Positions 53,770 to 62,418 of a DNA stretch of 64,000 nucleotides are shown piece after piece. Position 1 is the first letter of the stretch, and each line of letters starts with the position of its first letter. Under the pieces are notes generated by a model that did not search any database, was not told where the DNA came from, and saw only the letters and a list, made by a program, of their open reading frames with translations. Position numbers and translations under genes: made by a program. The stretch covers positions 1-64,000 of the forward strand of contig JAEXOR010000056.1 in assembly GCA_023439185.1 (NCBI GenBank), given 5' to 3'. This DNA is from Bacillota bacterium (GTDB lineage: Bacteria; Bacillota; Desulfotomaculia; Desulfotomaculales; Desulfallaceae).

Positions 53770-54657
53770 GCTCCTTGACAAATGCGGATTTCCGCAGTTC
53801 ATAACCCCGGTTCCGACCCCATAGTTGCAAATCTGACCCCGCTGAGTTTTGCCTTTCAGTCCGCATTGCGGGCTGATGTGAGCCGTGCCGGGGAAGCTCT
53901 GCGACCCCGGCGCTTTAACCTGCACAGTTTTCGACCTCATGGTTCACCCTGTGATTGAGGGGATGAAGGCACATTTTGGGGCTGCATTTTGAAGGGAAAG
54001 GTTCTTTCGCAGAAAGTCGCCAAATCCGGTTTCATTTTTGCCGAAGGGGAACACACCCTATGGCGGTTAACAAAATGCGACACAGCGGCACACAGTGGCT
54101 TACGGCGTTAAGCATTCGAGTGCCGAATAACGAGTGTATTTATGAAAATGTAACGAGCATCTTCTATAAATTGCCAGTAACGAACATGTAAACTGGCTTG
54201 TACCCCATGGTTCATGGTGAACCATAGATTTACAGAAAATCTCTTCTGTAGTAAAATTTGCGCCAGAGGGGGGTATAAGGGGGTACGAAAATCCTCCGTT
54301 TTTTCTTTTCTGCATTTGATGCTTTTCACTTTACCGCAGAAATGACTTGCAATCCGTTTCAGACAGAGTTAACATCACACACCAAAGCAAATAACCTGTT
54401 TGAAACTATGAGTCTTGCGGTAGATAGGCTGTCGCGCCCTTGCCCGTTCTGAGAACGAAGGCTATCATCTGAAGTTGCCGGTACTCGGGCTTTATGTGGA
54501 TGGCAGGACAAAAGAAGGGATGATATGCAGAGAAGAGAAAATTAACCCAGCGAGTTTAGCAAGCTGGCAAAACGAGTAAACAAAAAAGCCACTGCCTTGG
54601 GAATGTCCCCGATTTACGGCTTGGAAAACGCTTATGGCTATGGCTGATTGAAAAAGG
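53770..54657. other. Gene-poor degenerate stretch
   Basis: About 890 bases with no intact gene. It holds two diverged copies of a CGACCYCATRGTT string (53815-53830 and 53932-53946), a perfect hairpin ATGGTTCA/TGAACCAT (54207-54225), and transposase debris near 54440-54650. Short frames such as 53976-54191 have no ribosome binding site or recognisable product. It separates the RHS toxin pair from the HEPN/MNT pair. Confidence 0.6.
54440..54648 (+). pseudogene. Transposase remnant (IS110-like)
   Basis: Translated pieces read KLPVLGLYVDGRTKEG in one frame and EFSKLAKRVNKKATALGMSP, then IYGLENAYGYG, in another, so there is at least one frameshift near 54545. The GLENxYGYG stretch resembles the DEDD domain of IS110-family transposases. 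No inverted ends or complete gene remain. Confidence 0.45.
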
Positions 54658-54999
54658 CTAAAGCTGATATTCAATGGTTTGTGGTTCAGTGAGCACTTCG
54701 TAAAGGAAGCTGGCTTTTTGTTGTTTTGCTTGGTTTATCTCGCCCGGTGCATATCCCCTTACCTCTATGGGTTCCATTATCTCGGCCAAGGCGTCTCCGA
54801 GAATTTCCCACCGTTTCCACTGGGGCATACCGATAAAAGCAGGGGAGACCACTATTAGATCAATGTCGCTGTACGGTCCGGCTGTGCCCTTGGCTTGAGA
54901 ACCGAATAAATATGCTTTTTCAGTGGGGATACCTTTTTTTTGAAGAGCAAGCAGATATGATTTGATAGTATCTTCTATTCTAGCTGCTGCTTTACGCAT
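54658..54999 (-). CDS. MNT-type nucleotidyltransferase (antitoxin-like)
   Basis: 113 residues. The minimal nucleotidyltransferase motif GSQAKGTAGPYSDID fits GSx10DxD. In HEPN/MNT pairs the MNT partner adds AMP to and neutralises the HEPN RNase. It begins inside the end of the HEPN gene (25-base overlap) on the minus strand. Its 3' end abuts transposase debris. Confidence 0.85.
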   Translation of the reverse strand: MRKAAARIEDTIKSYLLALQKKGIPTEKAYLFGSQAKGTAGPYSDIDLIVVSPAFIGMPQWKRWEILGDALAEIMEPIEVRGYAPGEINQAKQQKASFLYEVLTEPQTIEYQL

Positions 55000-55358
55000 T
55001 TAATCACGTCCCTAGTTCTTTTTAGATAGTCCCTGGTTACGGGGGGCGGGTAGTCGTCTAAGGCTCTTTTAAGTTCTTCGGGGTACCTGGTGACTATCCC
55101 GGCCAGACTTAAACGGGTGATGAACTTGGTTTGCTCATCGGTTAACCTGGCTTGTCCCAGTTTAAACAGATTGACGAGGCTATGGGTTTTGGGCGGCGCT
55201 TTGCCTGTCGTTTCAACTACTAATGCTTTCAACGCTTTTTCAACCGCCAGGTGGCACATAAAAATAGTGTAAATATACCTTCTGGCGCGATAAAGGCTTT
55301 GCGCCGTTTTTAGGTCATATGTTGATTGTTCAAGCCATTCAGCTGTCTCTGGCAACAT
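54975..55358 (-). CDS. HEPN-domain protein (toxin-like)
   Basis: 127 residues, helical, with the HEPN core CHLAVEKALKALVV and the TRYPEEL segment of the COG2250 group. ATG 55358 follows AAGGTGG. It is the first gene of the HEPN/MNT operon. The RNase motif Rx4-6H typical of HepT toxins is not evident near its end (RTRDVIKCVKQ), so it may be a non-toxic HEPN variant. Confidence 0.82.
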   Translation of the reverse strand: MLPETAEWLEQSTYDLKTAQSLYRARRYIYTIFMCHLAVEKALKALVVETTGKAPPKTHSLVNLFKLGQARLTDEQTKFITRLSLAGIVTRYPEELKRALDDYPPPVTRDYLKRTRDVIKCVKQQLE

Positions 55359-55509
55359 ACAGTATTTACCACCTTCCTTGTTTCATTTTAACACGGCAAT
55401 AAACTGAAATCAATTAGCACCTTTTGAAAGTGGACAACCAGTTAACATCCCTTCTCCTCAAAAAAATAATTGACAGCGCCCAAATAAGCCAGGGCCTGGC
55501 AACATTTTC

Positions 55510-55539
55510 TTGACAAGACAAGTTTGGTTTTGATAGTAT
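55510..55539 (+). promoter_or_regulatory. Promoter upstream of the FAD oxidoreductase
   Basis: -35 TTGACA (55510-55515), 18 bases, -10 TAGTAT (55534-55539). The 331-base gap 55359-55689 also has a 13-base direct repeat TGACAGTTATGGA (55572 and 55587) and the hairpin below. Confidence 0.45.
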
Positions 55540-55610
55540 GATATTGTTGCGCGGCGTTGGATGCTGGCGCATGACAGTTATGGAGTGACAGTTATGGAAA
55601 TTAATTAATT

Positions 55611-55646
55611 AACTCAAACAAAGTTGTCTGTTTGGGTTATTTTTAT
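55611..55646 (+). terminator. Attenuator-like hairpin before the oxidoreductase gene
   Basis: AACTCAAACA (55611-55620) pairs with TGTTTGGGTT (55629-55638), followed by ATTTTTATG. It lies between the promoter and the gene, so it would act within the leader. Confidence 0.5.
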
Positions 55647-55689
55647 GCTGGCGGCATAGAATATGGTTATTGACAGGAGGTTTGACCAG

Positions 55690-57078
55690 TTGGCGCAACA
55701 ATACGATGTGATCATCACCGGGGCCGGTCCGGCCGGTATTTTTGCCGCCCTGGAACTGACCCAAAAAAAAGAAGACCTGCGGATTTTAATCCTGGAAAAG
55801 GGAAATGATATTTCCCTGCGCAGTTGTCCCTCACGGGAAAAGGGCGGCGTTTGCTTCAATTGCAGCCCTTGTTCCACCGTCTGCGGCTGGGGCGGAGCCG
55901 GCGCTTTCAGTGACGGTAAACTTACCCTGTCCTCGGAAATCGGCGGCAGTCTGGAACAATACATTGGCGAAGAACATCTGCTGGAAATGATTAAATATGT
56001 GGACCGGATTTATCGTCAGTTTGGCGCCCCCGAGCATGTATACGGCCTGGAGCACCAGGAGGAAATCCAGTCATTTCAGCATCGGGCCACTTTGGCCGAA
56101 CTGAAGCTGATCCCTGTAGCCATCAGGCACCTGGGCACCGGACGCTGCCAGGAAATCTTGCAGTTGATGTATGAACACCTGAAAGAAAAAAATGTGGCGG
56201 TACGCACCCGCTGCGCGGTAAAATCCATTATTGTCAAGGACGGCGCCGTCCAGGGAGTGGAAACCGAATCCGGCGAAAAGCTCCTTGCCCGGTGCGTGAT
56301 CCTGGCTCCCGGCCGGGAAGGCGCCGAGTGGCTGACCCGGGAAGCTTTACGTCTGGGCCTGAAAACCGTGAATAATCCTGTGGACATCGGCGTGCGGGTG
56401 GAAGTCCCGGCCGAGGTGATGGAACCGCTGACCAGTGTGTTTTATGAATCCAAGCTGATTTACTATTCACATACCTTTGACGACCGGGTCAGGACGTTCT
56501 GCATGAACCCTTACGGCGAAGTGGTGATGGAGAATAACGACGGGCTGGTGACGGTCAACGGTCACAGCCATGCCTTCAATAAAACCGGCAACACCAACTT
56601 TGCGGTGTTGGTAAGCAAGACATTTACCGAACCATTCCGGGAGCCTATCGCTTACGGCAAGTACGTGGCCAGACTGGCCAACCTGCTGGGCGGCGGAGTG
56701 ATGGTCCAGCGTTTGGGCGACCTGTTGGACGGACACCGTTCCACTACGGATCGGATGAAAAAAAGCCTGGTGGCGCCCACCCTCAAAGACGCTACCCCGG
56801 GGGATCTCAGCCTGGTGTTCCCTTATCGGCATCTGGTGGGTATCGTGGAGATGCTCAAGGCGATGGATAAGATCGCGCCCGGGGTTTACTCGCGTTATAC
56901 ATTGCTTTACGGAGCGGAAGTTAAATTTTATTCATCCCGGCTGGCCCTGAGCAGCGGGCTGGAAACAAAATACAAGAACCTGTTTGCCGCGGGGGACGGC
57001 GCCGGGATCACCCGGGGTCTGGCTCAGGCTTCGGTGGCCGGCGTGGTTGCCGCCCGGGAAATTCTCAACAGGTTGTAA
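55690..57078 (+). CDS. NAD(P)/FAD-dependent oxidoreductase (COG2509-like)
   Basis: 462 residues from TTG 55690 (AGGAGG about ten bases upstream); an in-frame ATG at 55663 has none. The FAD site reads YDVIITGAGPAGIFAA. A Cys-rich segment (CPSREKGGVCFNCSPCSTVCGWGGAGAF, residues about 45-72) and the closing FAAGDGAGITRGLAQA are typical of this uncharacterised dehydrogenase group. Substrate unknown. purA follows after 11 bases. Confidence 0.85.
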   Translation: MAQQYDVIITGAGPAGIFAALELTQKKEDLRILILEKGNDISLRSCPSREKGGVCFNCSPCSTVCGWGGAGAFSDGKLTLSSEIGGSLEQYIGEEHLLEMIKYVDRIYRQFGAPEHVYGLEHQEEIQSFQHRATLAELKLIPVAIRHLGTGRCQEILQLMYEHLKEKNVAVRTRCAVKSIIVKDGAVQGVETESGEKLLARCVILAPGREGAEWLTREALRLGLKTVNNPVDIGVRVEVPAEVMEPLTSVFYESKLIYYSHTFDDRVRTFCMNPYGEVVMENNDGLVTVNGHSHAFNKTGNTNFAVLVSKTFTEPFREPIAYGKYVARLANLLGGGVMVQRLGDLLDGHRSTTDRMKKSLVAPTLKDATPGDLSLVFPYRHLVGIVEMLKAMDKIAPGVYSRYTLLYGAEVKFYSSRLALSSGLETKYKNLFAAGDGAGITRGLAQASVAGVVAAREILNRL

Positions 57079-57089
57079 GGGGGATTGCG

Positions 57090-58376
57090 ATGTCTGCGAT
57101 AGTATTGATTGGCGCGCAGTGGGGGGACGAGGGCAAGGGCAAGGTTACCGATTTCCTGGCCGAACAAGCGGACATGGTGGTGCGTTACCAGGGCGGCAAC
57201 AACGCCGGCCATACCGTGGTGGTGGACGACCAGGTCTTTAAGCTGCACCTGATCCCTTCGGGCATATTGTACGGTGAAAAGCAGTGCCTGATTGGCAACG
57301 GCGTGGTGATAGATCCCGCTGTGCTTCTGGAGGAACTTGACGCCTTGCGTAAACAGGGTGTTGGCACAAGCCAACTGCGCATCAGCCCCCGGGCGCATAT
57401 AATATTCCCGTACCACTGCAGTATTGACCAGGCCGAGGAAGATTACAAGGGCAGCGGCAAAATCGGCACCACCAACCGTGGTATCGGACCGGCTTATACC
57501 GATAAAGCCGCCCGGGTGGGCATCCGGCTGGCGGAGCTTTTGGACCCGGAAGAACTGGAGGAAAAACTGCGGTACGCGGTGGATTTCAAAAACAGGCAAC
57601 TTACCGGGGTTTACCAGTCGGCCGAACGGATTGATTACGGGCAGATACTGGAGGAATATACCGGCTACGCCCGAAAGCTGGAACAATATCTGGCGGATGT
57701 GTCGGTGCTGGTGAACGAAGCCATTGACCAGGGCCAAAAGGTTTTATTTGAGGGCGCCCAGGGCACGCTTTTAGACCTGGATCACGGCACCTATCCGTAT
57801 GTCACCTCCAGCCACCCCATTGCCGCGGCGGCCTGCACCGGGGCCGGCTTGGGGCCGACCAAAATCAGCAAGGTGATCGGCGTGGCCAAAGCTTATATCA
57901 CCCGGGTGGGCGAAGGTCCCTTCCCCACGGAACTGCACGACGAGCTGGGGGTCCTGATCAGGGAGCGCGGAGGTGAATTCGGCACCACCACCGGACGCCC
58001 GCGCCGCTGCGGCTGGTATGACGCCGTGATTGCCCGCTACGCGGCCCGGATCAACGGGCTTAGCTATCTGGCCATCACCAAGCTGGACGTCCTTTCGGGC
58101 CTGGACACCCTGAAAATCTGCGTGGGCTATGAGTGCGACGGAGAAGTGATTACCGAATTCCCCGCCAGCCTGAAAAAGATGGCGCGCTGCATGCCCGTTT
58201 ACAAAGAATTCCCCGGCTGGCAGGAAGACATCACCGGGGCTACGGACTTCAGCCAACTGCCCCAAAACGCCAGGGACTACGTCAAACACCTGGAAGAACT
58301 GTCCGGCGTACCCGTGGCCATACTGGGCGTTGGCCCCGGCCGGAAACAAACCCTGGTGCTGAAGGAAATATTTTAA
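57090..58376 (+). CDS. purA: Adenylosuccinate synthetase
   Basis: 428 residues. It joins IMP and aspartate using GTP, the first committed step to AMP. The N-terminal GAQWGDEGKGK loop with catalytic Asp, the NAGHTVV motif and the GTTNRGIGPAYTDK segment are intact. ATG 57090 follows AAGGGGG. Confidence 0.97.
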   Translation: MSAIVLIGAQWGDEGKGKVTDFLAEQADMVVRYQGGNNAGHTVVVDDQVFKLHLIPSGILYGEKQCLIGNGVVIDPAVLLEELDALRKQGVGTSQLRISPRAHIIFPYHCSIDQAEEDYKGSGKIGTTNRGIGPAYTDKAARVGIRLAELLDPEELEEKLRYAVDFKNRQLTGVYQSAERIDYGQILEEYTGYARKLEQYLADVSVLVNEAIDQGQKVLFEGAQGTLLDLDHGTYPYVTSSHPIAAAACTGAGLGPTKISKVIGVAKAYITRVGEGPFPTELHDELGVLIRERGGEFGTTTGRPRRCGWYDAVIARYAARINGLSYLAITKLDVLSGLDTLKICVGYECDGEVITEFPASLKKMARCMPVYKEFPGWQEDITGATDFSQLPQNARDYVKHLEELSGVPVAILGVGPGRKQTLVLKEIF

Positions 58377-58380
58377 TTTA

Positions 58381-58439
58381 AGTAGTCAGAATTCAGTAGT
58401 CAGTAGTCAGAATTCAGTAGTCAGTAGTCAGTAGTCAGG
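58381..58439. repeat. Simple tandem repeat (AGTAGTCAG / AATTCAGTAGTCAG)
   Basis: Six copies of GTAGTCAG with or without an intervening AATTCA. Related strings occur at 31685-31712 and 45060-45097, so this is a dispersed low-complexity family in intergenic DNA. Confidence 0.75.
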
Positions 58440-58447
58440 GGGGGAAA

Positions 58448-58541
58448 CTGGGGACGGTTTTCCCGCTTCCTCTCCGGTTGGTTAAAAGGTGTAGGGGCGC
58501 CCCTTACGGGCGCCTGCGGTGTGCAGGAAAATTGTCCCCAG
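58448..58541. repeat. Large inverted repeat with inner GC hairpin (REP-like)
   Basis: CTGGGGACGGTTTTCC (58448-58463) and GGAAAATTGTCCCCAG (58526-58541) match in inverted order at 14 of 16 positions. Inside is the hairpin GGCGCCC/GGGCGCC (58496-58514). It shares GGGGAC ends with the elements at 33174-33292. Confidence 0.6.
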
Positions 58542-58603
58542 CTTCCCCCGGCGGGGTAATTGCCTGCCATAATTTAGCACCATAATTTAAACCGCTAAAA
58601 TTG

Positions 58604-58632
58604 TTGACACCTCAGTTAACTTGCTGTAATAT
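58604..58632 (+). promoter_or_regulatory. tRNA operon promoter
   Basis: -35 TTGACA (58604-58609), 17 bases, -10 TAATAT (58627-58632); tRNA-Lys starts 12 bases further on. Confidence 0.75.
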
Positions 58633-58644
58633 ATAGAACTGTAC

Positions 58645-58720
58645 GAGCCATTAGCTCAGTTGGTAGAGCACCTGACTTTTAATCAGGGTGTCCCGCGTTC
58701 GAGTCGCGGATGGCTCACCA
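58645..58720 (+). tRNA. tRNA-Lys (TTT)
   Basis: A full cloverleaf with encoded CCA: acceptor GAGCCAT/ATGGCTC, anticodon stem CCTGA/TCAGG with loop CTTTTAA (anticodon TTT), and T arm with GTTCGAGTC. 76 bases. Three bases separate it from tRNA-Glu. Confidence 0.96.
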
Positions 58721-58723
58721 TAC

Positions 58724-58799
58724 GGCCCCATGGTCAAGTGGCCTAAGACACCGCCCTTTCACGGCGGTAACCCGGGTTCGAATCCCGGTGGGGTCACCA
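58724..58799 (+). tRNA. tRNA-Glu (TTC)
   Basis: A full cloverleaf with encoded CCA: acceptor GGCCCCA/TGGGGTC (one G-U pair), anticodon stem CCGCC/GGCGG with loop CTTTCAC (anticodon TTC), T arm with GGTTCGAATCC. 76 bases. Confidence 0.96.
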
Positions 58800-58803
58800 C
58801 GTA

Positions 58804-58836
58804 AACACCTTCCGTTTTTAGGAGGGTGTTTTTATT
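58804..58836. terminator. Terminator shared by the tRNAs and the convergent membrane gene
   Basis: AACACCTTCC (58804-58813) pairs with GGAGGGTGTT (58821-58830) with one G-T pair, followed by TTTATTTATG. The stop codon of the minus-strand gene (58832) falls within it, so it can serve both directions. Confidence 0.7.
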
Positions 58837-59410
58837 TATGCTTTTCGAGTTTATTATTGAGGTCCTGAACAAGCCCTTTATCCGGTTTGCCGGATATTAG
58901 AACCTCCTTTTCCGGTGGGAACCGTTTGGCTGCCGGGTCGTATAAAATAAAATACCTGTTGATTCTGGTTCCTTTACCGGGCGCCGTTTCTATAACCAGA
59001 TATTTTTTCATTAAAAAGCCAACGGATAAACCTCCAATGGCGGCAGCCGAAGCATGTACCAGGTTGCCGCTTTGGTCTTGTATTAAGTATGGGTTTTTGC
59101 CCAGAGTACCAAAGATATTGAACAGTAAAGATTCAGCGGTCATAGTTAAAATGATGGCCTTAATGATCAGGTAATCGGCGCCTAAAATTTTGGTGCCGTA
59201 ATAGATAATCAAACCCACCCAGGAACCGAAACCAATTACCCCCAAGCCGCCAATCAGCCAGCTTCCTTCCTCCATCCACATCATACTGATGGATTCGGCA
59301 GCGGAGACCGTTGTCAGCTGAAAGTATTTCATGAGCTGAGTGTAGATTTCAACCGGTATTCCGCCCAATATGCCGATTAGCATGGCCAACAGCGGTTTAT
59401 CGTATTTCAT
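58832..59410 (-). CDS. Integral membrane protein of unknown function
   Basis: 192 residues with four hydrophobic segments (about 7-28, 50-72, 80-105, 120-140) and a charged cytoplasmic tail (about 145-192, ending NNKLEKHK). I do not recognise the family. ATG 59410 has AAAGGAG upstream on the minus strand. It is convergent with the tRNA pair and divergent from the polysaccharide locus; the 214-base gap to it shows no clear signals. Confidence 0.65.
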   Translation of the reverse strand: MKYDKPLLAMLIGILGGIPVEIYTQLMKYFQLTTVSAAESISMMWMEEGSWLIGGLGVIGFGSWVGLIIYYGTKILGADYLIIKAIILTMTAESLLFNIFGTLGKNPYLIQDQSGNLVHASAAAIGGLSVGFLMKKYLVIETAPGKGTRINRYFILYDPAAKRFPPEKEVLISGKPDKGLVQDLNNKLEKHK

Positions 59411-59624
59411 CTGGCTCTCCTTTGAAAATTTTAAGGATTTTCAGTGCAACCGTAGTATGCGAATATTTTCCCCTGCCCGCCGGTAATTTATGATCCCTAG
59501 CCAACAGGCTGGATAAATCCGGATTTGTTGTGGATATGCACATTTTTCAGATTATGCCATATTATGCTTAGAAAACCGTAGTAAAACCGCTTTCAAGAGT
59601 CCCTGGTTGAGAGAGGGTTGATTC

Positions 59625-61043
59625 ATGGCTGGGCACAGGCAGAAAGTGCTGATTATTGGTGCCGGAGTTGCCGGTGGAGTTGTTGCCGAGGTTTTAATCA
59701 ACAGGGTTGATGGAAATCTGTTGCCGGTGGGTTTTATTGATGACGACCCCGGGAAAAAAAACACTGTCATACACGGTTTACCGGTATTGGGAGACCGGTG
59801 CGCAATACCGGCCATGGTAAAAGAAACCGGTGCGGAACAAATCATTATTGCCATCCCTTCCGCATCCTGTGAAACCATCAGGCAAATTGTGGCGGTTTGC
59901 CACCAGACCAAAGCGTACTTGAAAATTATGCCCGGTTTTTATGATCTGATCACTGGAAAAATTCAAACCAGCAGTATTCGCGAGGTTCGGCTGGAGGATT
60001 TAATCGGTCGGCGGCCGGTACCCCTTAATGTTAAGGATATAGCCGGATATCTCAAGAACCGCACGATTCTGATTACAGGCGCCGGGGGCACCATCGGGTC
60101 GGAGATCTGCCGCCAACTGGCCGGTTTTGAACCGGGGCGGCTGGTGCTGCTGGGGCACGGCGAAAACAGTATCTATGAGGTGGAGATGGAGCTGAGGGGC
60201 ACATTTCCCCTGGCAAACCTGGTGCCGGAAATAGCTGATATCCGGGATGGTGAGCGAATTAAACGGGTATTTGACCGCCATCGTCCTGAAGTGGTATTTC
60301 ATGCGGCGGCGCACAAACATGTGCCGTTGATGGAAAATAATCCCGAGGAGGCCGTAAAAAACAATATTCTGGGCACCAAAATATTGGCTGAGGCCGCACA
60401 CCGGTTTGATGTGCGTGTTTTTGTGCTGATATCCAGTGATAAGGCAGTCAACCCCACCAGTATTATGGGCGCTACCAAAAGGGTCGCGGAAATGGTTGTC
60501 CAGCGGATGAATGAGCAGAGCGCCACCAAATTTGCGGCCGTTAGGTTTGGCAACGTCCTTGGCAGCAGAGGCAGCGCAGTGCCGCTGTTTAAAAAACAAA
60601 TTGCTTCCGGCGGACCGGTAACGGTAACCCACCCGGATATGCAGCGCTATTTTATGACGGTTGCCGAAGCGGCCCAACTGGTTATCCAGGCCGGGGCGCT
60701 GGCCCGGGGCGGAGAAATATTCATTTTGGATATGGGTGAACCGGTCTTGATTCTGGACCTGGTTAAAAACCTGATCAGGCTGTCCGGTTACGAACCGGAG
60801 CTTGATATCCCCATCCGGTTCTCGGGCATCCGGCCGGGGGAAAAATTAACAGAGAGTTTATACTGCGCACAGGAACAAATTGTGCCCACCAGCCATAAGC
60901 GTATTTATAAAGTTCCTTTAGTTAACCGCTGTTTTAAAAATCTGGAAGAATTGCTGGAAATTTTTAGCCGGAAAAACTTTATATATGCCGGGGAAACGAT
61001 AAAACAACATCTAAATCAAGTTGTTGGGTTGCAAAGAACTTGA
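59625..61043 (+). CDS. NDP-sugar 4,6-dehydratase/epimerase (CapD/FlaA1-like)
   Basis: 472 residues. An N-terminal Rossmann domain (1-125; IIGAGVAGG) is followed by an SDR domain with TGAGGTIGSE near residue 150. The catalytic region reads SSDKAVNPTSIMGATKR: Met replaces the usual SDR Tyr (MxxxK), as in FlaA1/CapD-type UDP-GlcNAc dehydratases. The four N-terminal membrane helices of PglF/CapD homologues are absent, so it is a soluble short form. It opens a polysaccharide locus; its stop overlaps or abuts the next gene. Confidence 0.87.
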   Translation: MAGHRQKVLIIGAGVAGGVVAEVLINRVDGNLLPVGFIDDDPGKKNTVIHGLPVLGDRCAIPAMVKETGAEQIIIAIPSASCETIRQIVAVCHQTKAYLKIMPGFYDLITGKIQTSSIREVRLEDLIGRRPVPLNVKDIAGYLKNRTILITGAGGTIGSEICRQLAGFEPGRLVLLGHGENSIYEVEMELRGTFPLANLVPEIADIRDGERIKRVFDRHRPEVVFHAAAHKHVPLMENNPEEAVKNNILGTKILAEAAHRFDVRVFVLISSDKAVNPTSIMGATKRVAEMVVQRMNEQSATKFAAVRFGNVLGSRGSAVPLFKKQIASGGPVTVTHPDMQRYFMTVAEAAQLVIQAGALARGGEIFILDMGEPVLILDLVKNLIRLSGYEPELDIPIRFSGIRPGEKLTESLYCAQEQIVPTSHKRIYKVPLVNRCFKNLEELLEIFSRKNFIYAGETIKQHLNQVVGLQRT

Positions 61044-61060
61044 TAAGGGCGGTGCGTCAA

Positions 61061-62401
61061 GTGTCCGACTGTTTACAGGGAGAAGGGTTAGCCCAAATAA
61101 CCATTGACAGGTTTGTTAACAAAAGTGCCCGGGTCGCGGTGGTGGGATTGGGGTATGTAGGTCTTCCGCTGGCTGTGCTGCAGGGCAAAACCGGCTTCCA
61201 GGTCACCGGGATTGATATAGACGACTCGCGGGTCAATAAGCTGAGGGAAGGAAAGAATTATATCCAGGACGTTAACGAGCAAGACCTTGTTGGACTGTTG
61301 GCTGCCGGAAAACTTGACGTATCCACAAATTTCAGCCTGCTGCGCGACATGAATGTGGTGATCATCTGCGTGCCTACGCCGCTGAACGAATTACGTCAAC
61401 CGGACCTTTCATACATTACATCCGCTACCGGGGAATTAGCCCGGAACCTGCGGCGCGGCCAGTTAATTATCCTGGAGAGTACAACTTTTCCGGGCACCAC
61501 CAGGGAGATAGTGCTGCCGCTCCTGGAAGCCGGCGGTTTAAAAGCCGGCAGCGATTTTTTCCTGGTCTTTTCTCCGGAAAGGGTTGACCCGGGAAACAAA
61601 AGCTTTACCGTTGGCAAGGTAGCCAAGGTGATCGGGGGCGTCAGCGCTTTGTGCAGCCGCGTGGCCGCCGCTTTTTACCAGCAGAGCACTGAGTGCGTGG
61701 TACCGGTAAGCTCTCCCGATGCCGCTGAAATGACCAAAATTTTTGAAAACACCTATCGCGTGGTAAACATAGCGCTGGTTAACGAATTCATGCTTCTGTG
61801 TGACCGCATGGAGCTTAATGTCTGGGAGATACTGGACGCCGCAGCCACCAAACCTTTCGGGATCCAGGTGTTTTATCCCGGCCCCGGCGTGGGGGGCCAT
61901 TGTATTCCCGTAGACCCCTTTTACCTGGCCTGGAAAGCCCGCGCTTATGAATTTCAACCCCGGTTTATCGAACTGGCCGGCGAATTAAACAATCAAGCCA
62001 CCGAATACGTAGTTCAAAAAATAACCGCCGCCCTTAATGACCGGGGCAAATGCCTGAACGGTTCCAGCGTGCTGGTACTGGGAGTGGCGTACAAGAAGGA
62101 CATTGACGACGTACGGGAATCACCTGCTTTAAAGATTATCAAACGGTTGTGGGAGAGTAAGGCAGTGGTGTGTTACCATGACCCTCACGTACCGCGAATT
62201 GAACTCCCGCCAGGCGCCCAGCATTATAACTCAGTCGGGCTGTCCCGGGAAAACATTGCCGGTGCCGATATCGTACTGATATTAACCGACCATTCCTGCA
62301 TAGATTATCAAATGGTTGCCGATACTGCCGGCCTGATTATTGATACCCGTAACGCAACCCGGCAGGTTGCCGGAAGCAGGGAAAACATAATCAGAATTTA
62401 A
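61061..62401 (+). CDS. Nucleotide-sugar dehydrogenase (UDP-glucose/ManNAc 6-dehydrogenase family)
   Basis: 446 residues from GTG 61061 (AAGGGCGG eight bases upstream; an in-frame TTG at 61040 lies inside the previous gene's end). NAD site VVGLGYVGLPLA, and the catalytic cysteine in GPGVGGHCIPVDPFY. The enzyme oxidises C6 of a UDP-sugar twice to a uronic acid. The sequence looks closest to the UDP-N-acetyl-sugar (WecC/WbpA) branch. It likely makes an acidic sugar for the surface polysaccharide. Confidence 0.9.
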   Translation: MSDCLQGEGLAQITIDRFVNKSARVAVVGLGYVGLPLAVLQGKTGFQVTGIDIDDSRVNKLREGKNYIQDVNEQDLVGLLAAGKLDVSTNFSLLRDMNVVIICVPTPLNELRQPDLSYITSATGELARNLRRGQLIILESTTFPGTTREIVLPLLEAGGLKAGSDFFLVFSPERVDPGNKSFTVGKVAKVIGGVSALCSRVAAAFYQQSTECVVPVSSPDAAEMTKIFENTYRVVNIALVNEFMLLCDRMELNVWEILDAAATKPFGIQVFYPGPGVGGHCIPVDPFYLAWKARAYEFQPRFIELAGELNNQATEYVVQKITAALNDRGKCLNGSSVLVLGVAYKKDIDDVRESPALKIIKRLWESKAVVCYHDPHVPRIELPPGAQHYNSVGLSRENIAGADIVLILTDHSCIDYQMVADTAGLIIDTRNATRQVAGSRENIIRI

Positions 62402-62418
62402 CCACGGGAGGAAATTAA

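Noticed and set aside
53976..54191. 71-codon frame in the degenerate stretch
   Set aside because: No ribosome binding site or known family; likely chance within decayed DNA.
58381..58439. CRISPR or attachment-site array
   Set aside because: Short simple tandem repeat without unique spacers; no integrase nearby, although tRNA genes follow.
58645..58799. Integrated element at the tRNA genes
   Set aside because: No duplicated tRNA 3' end and no integrase in the flanking sequence.
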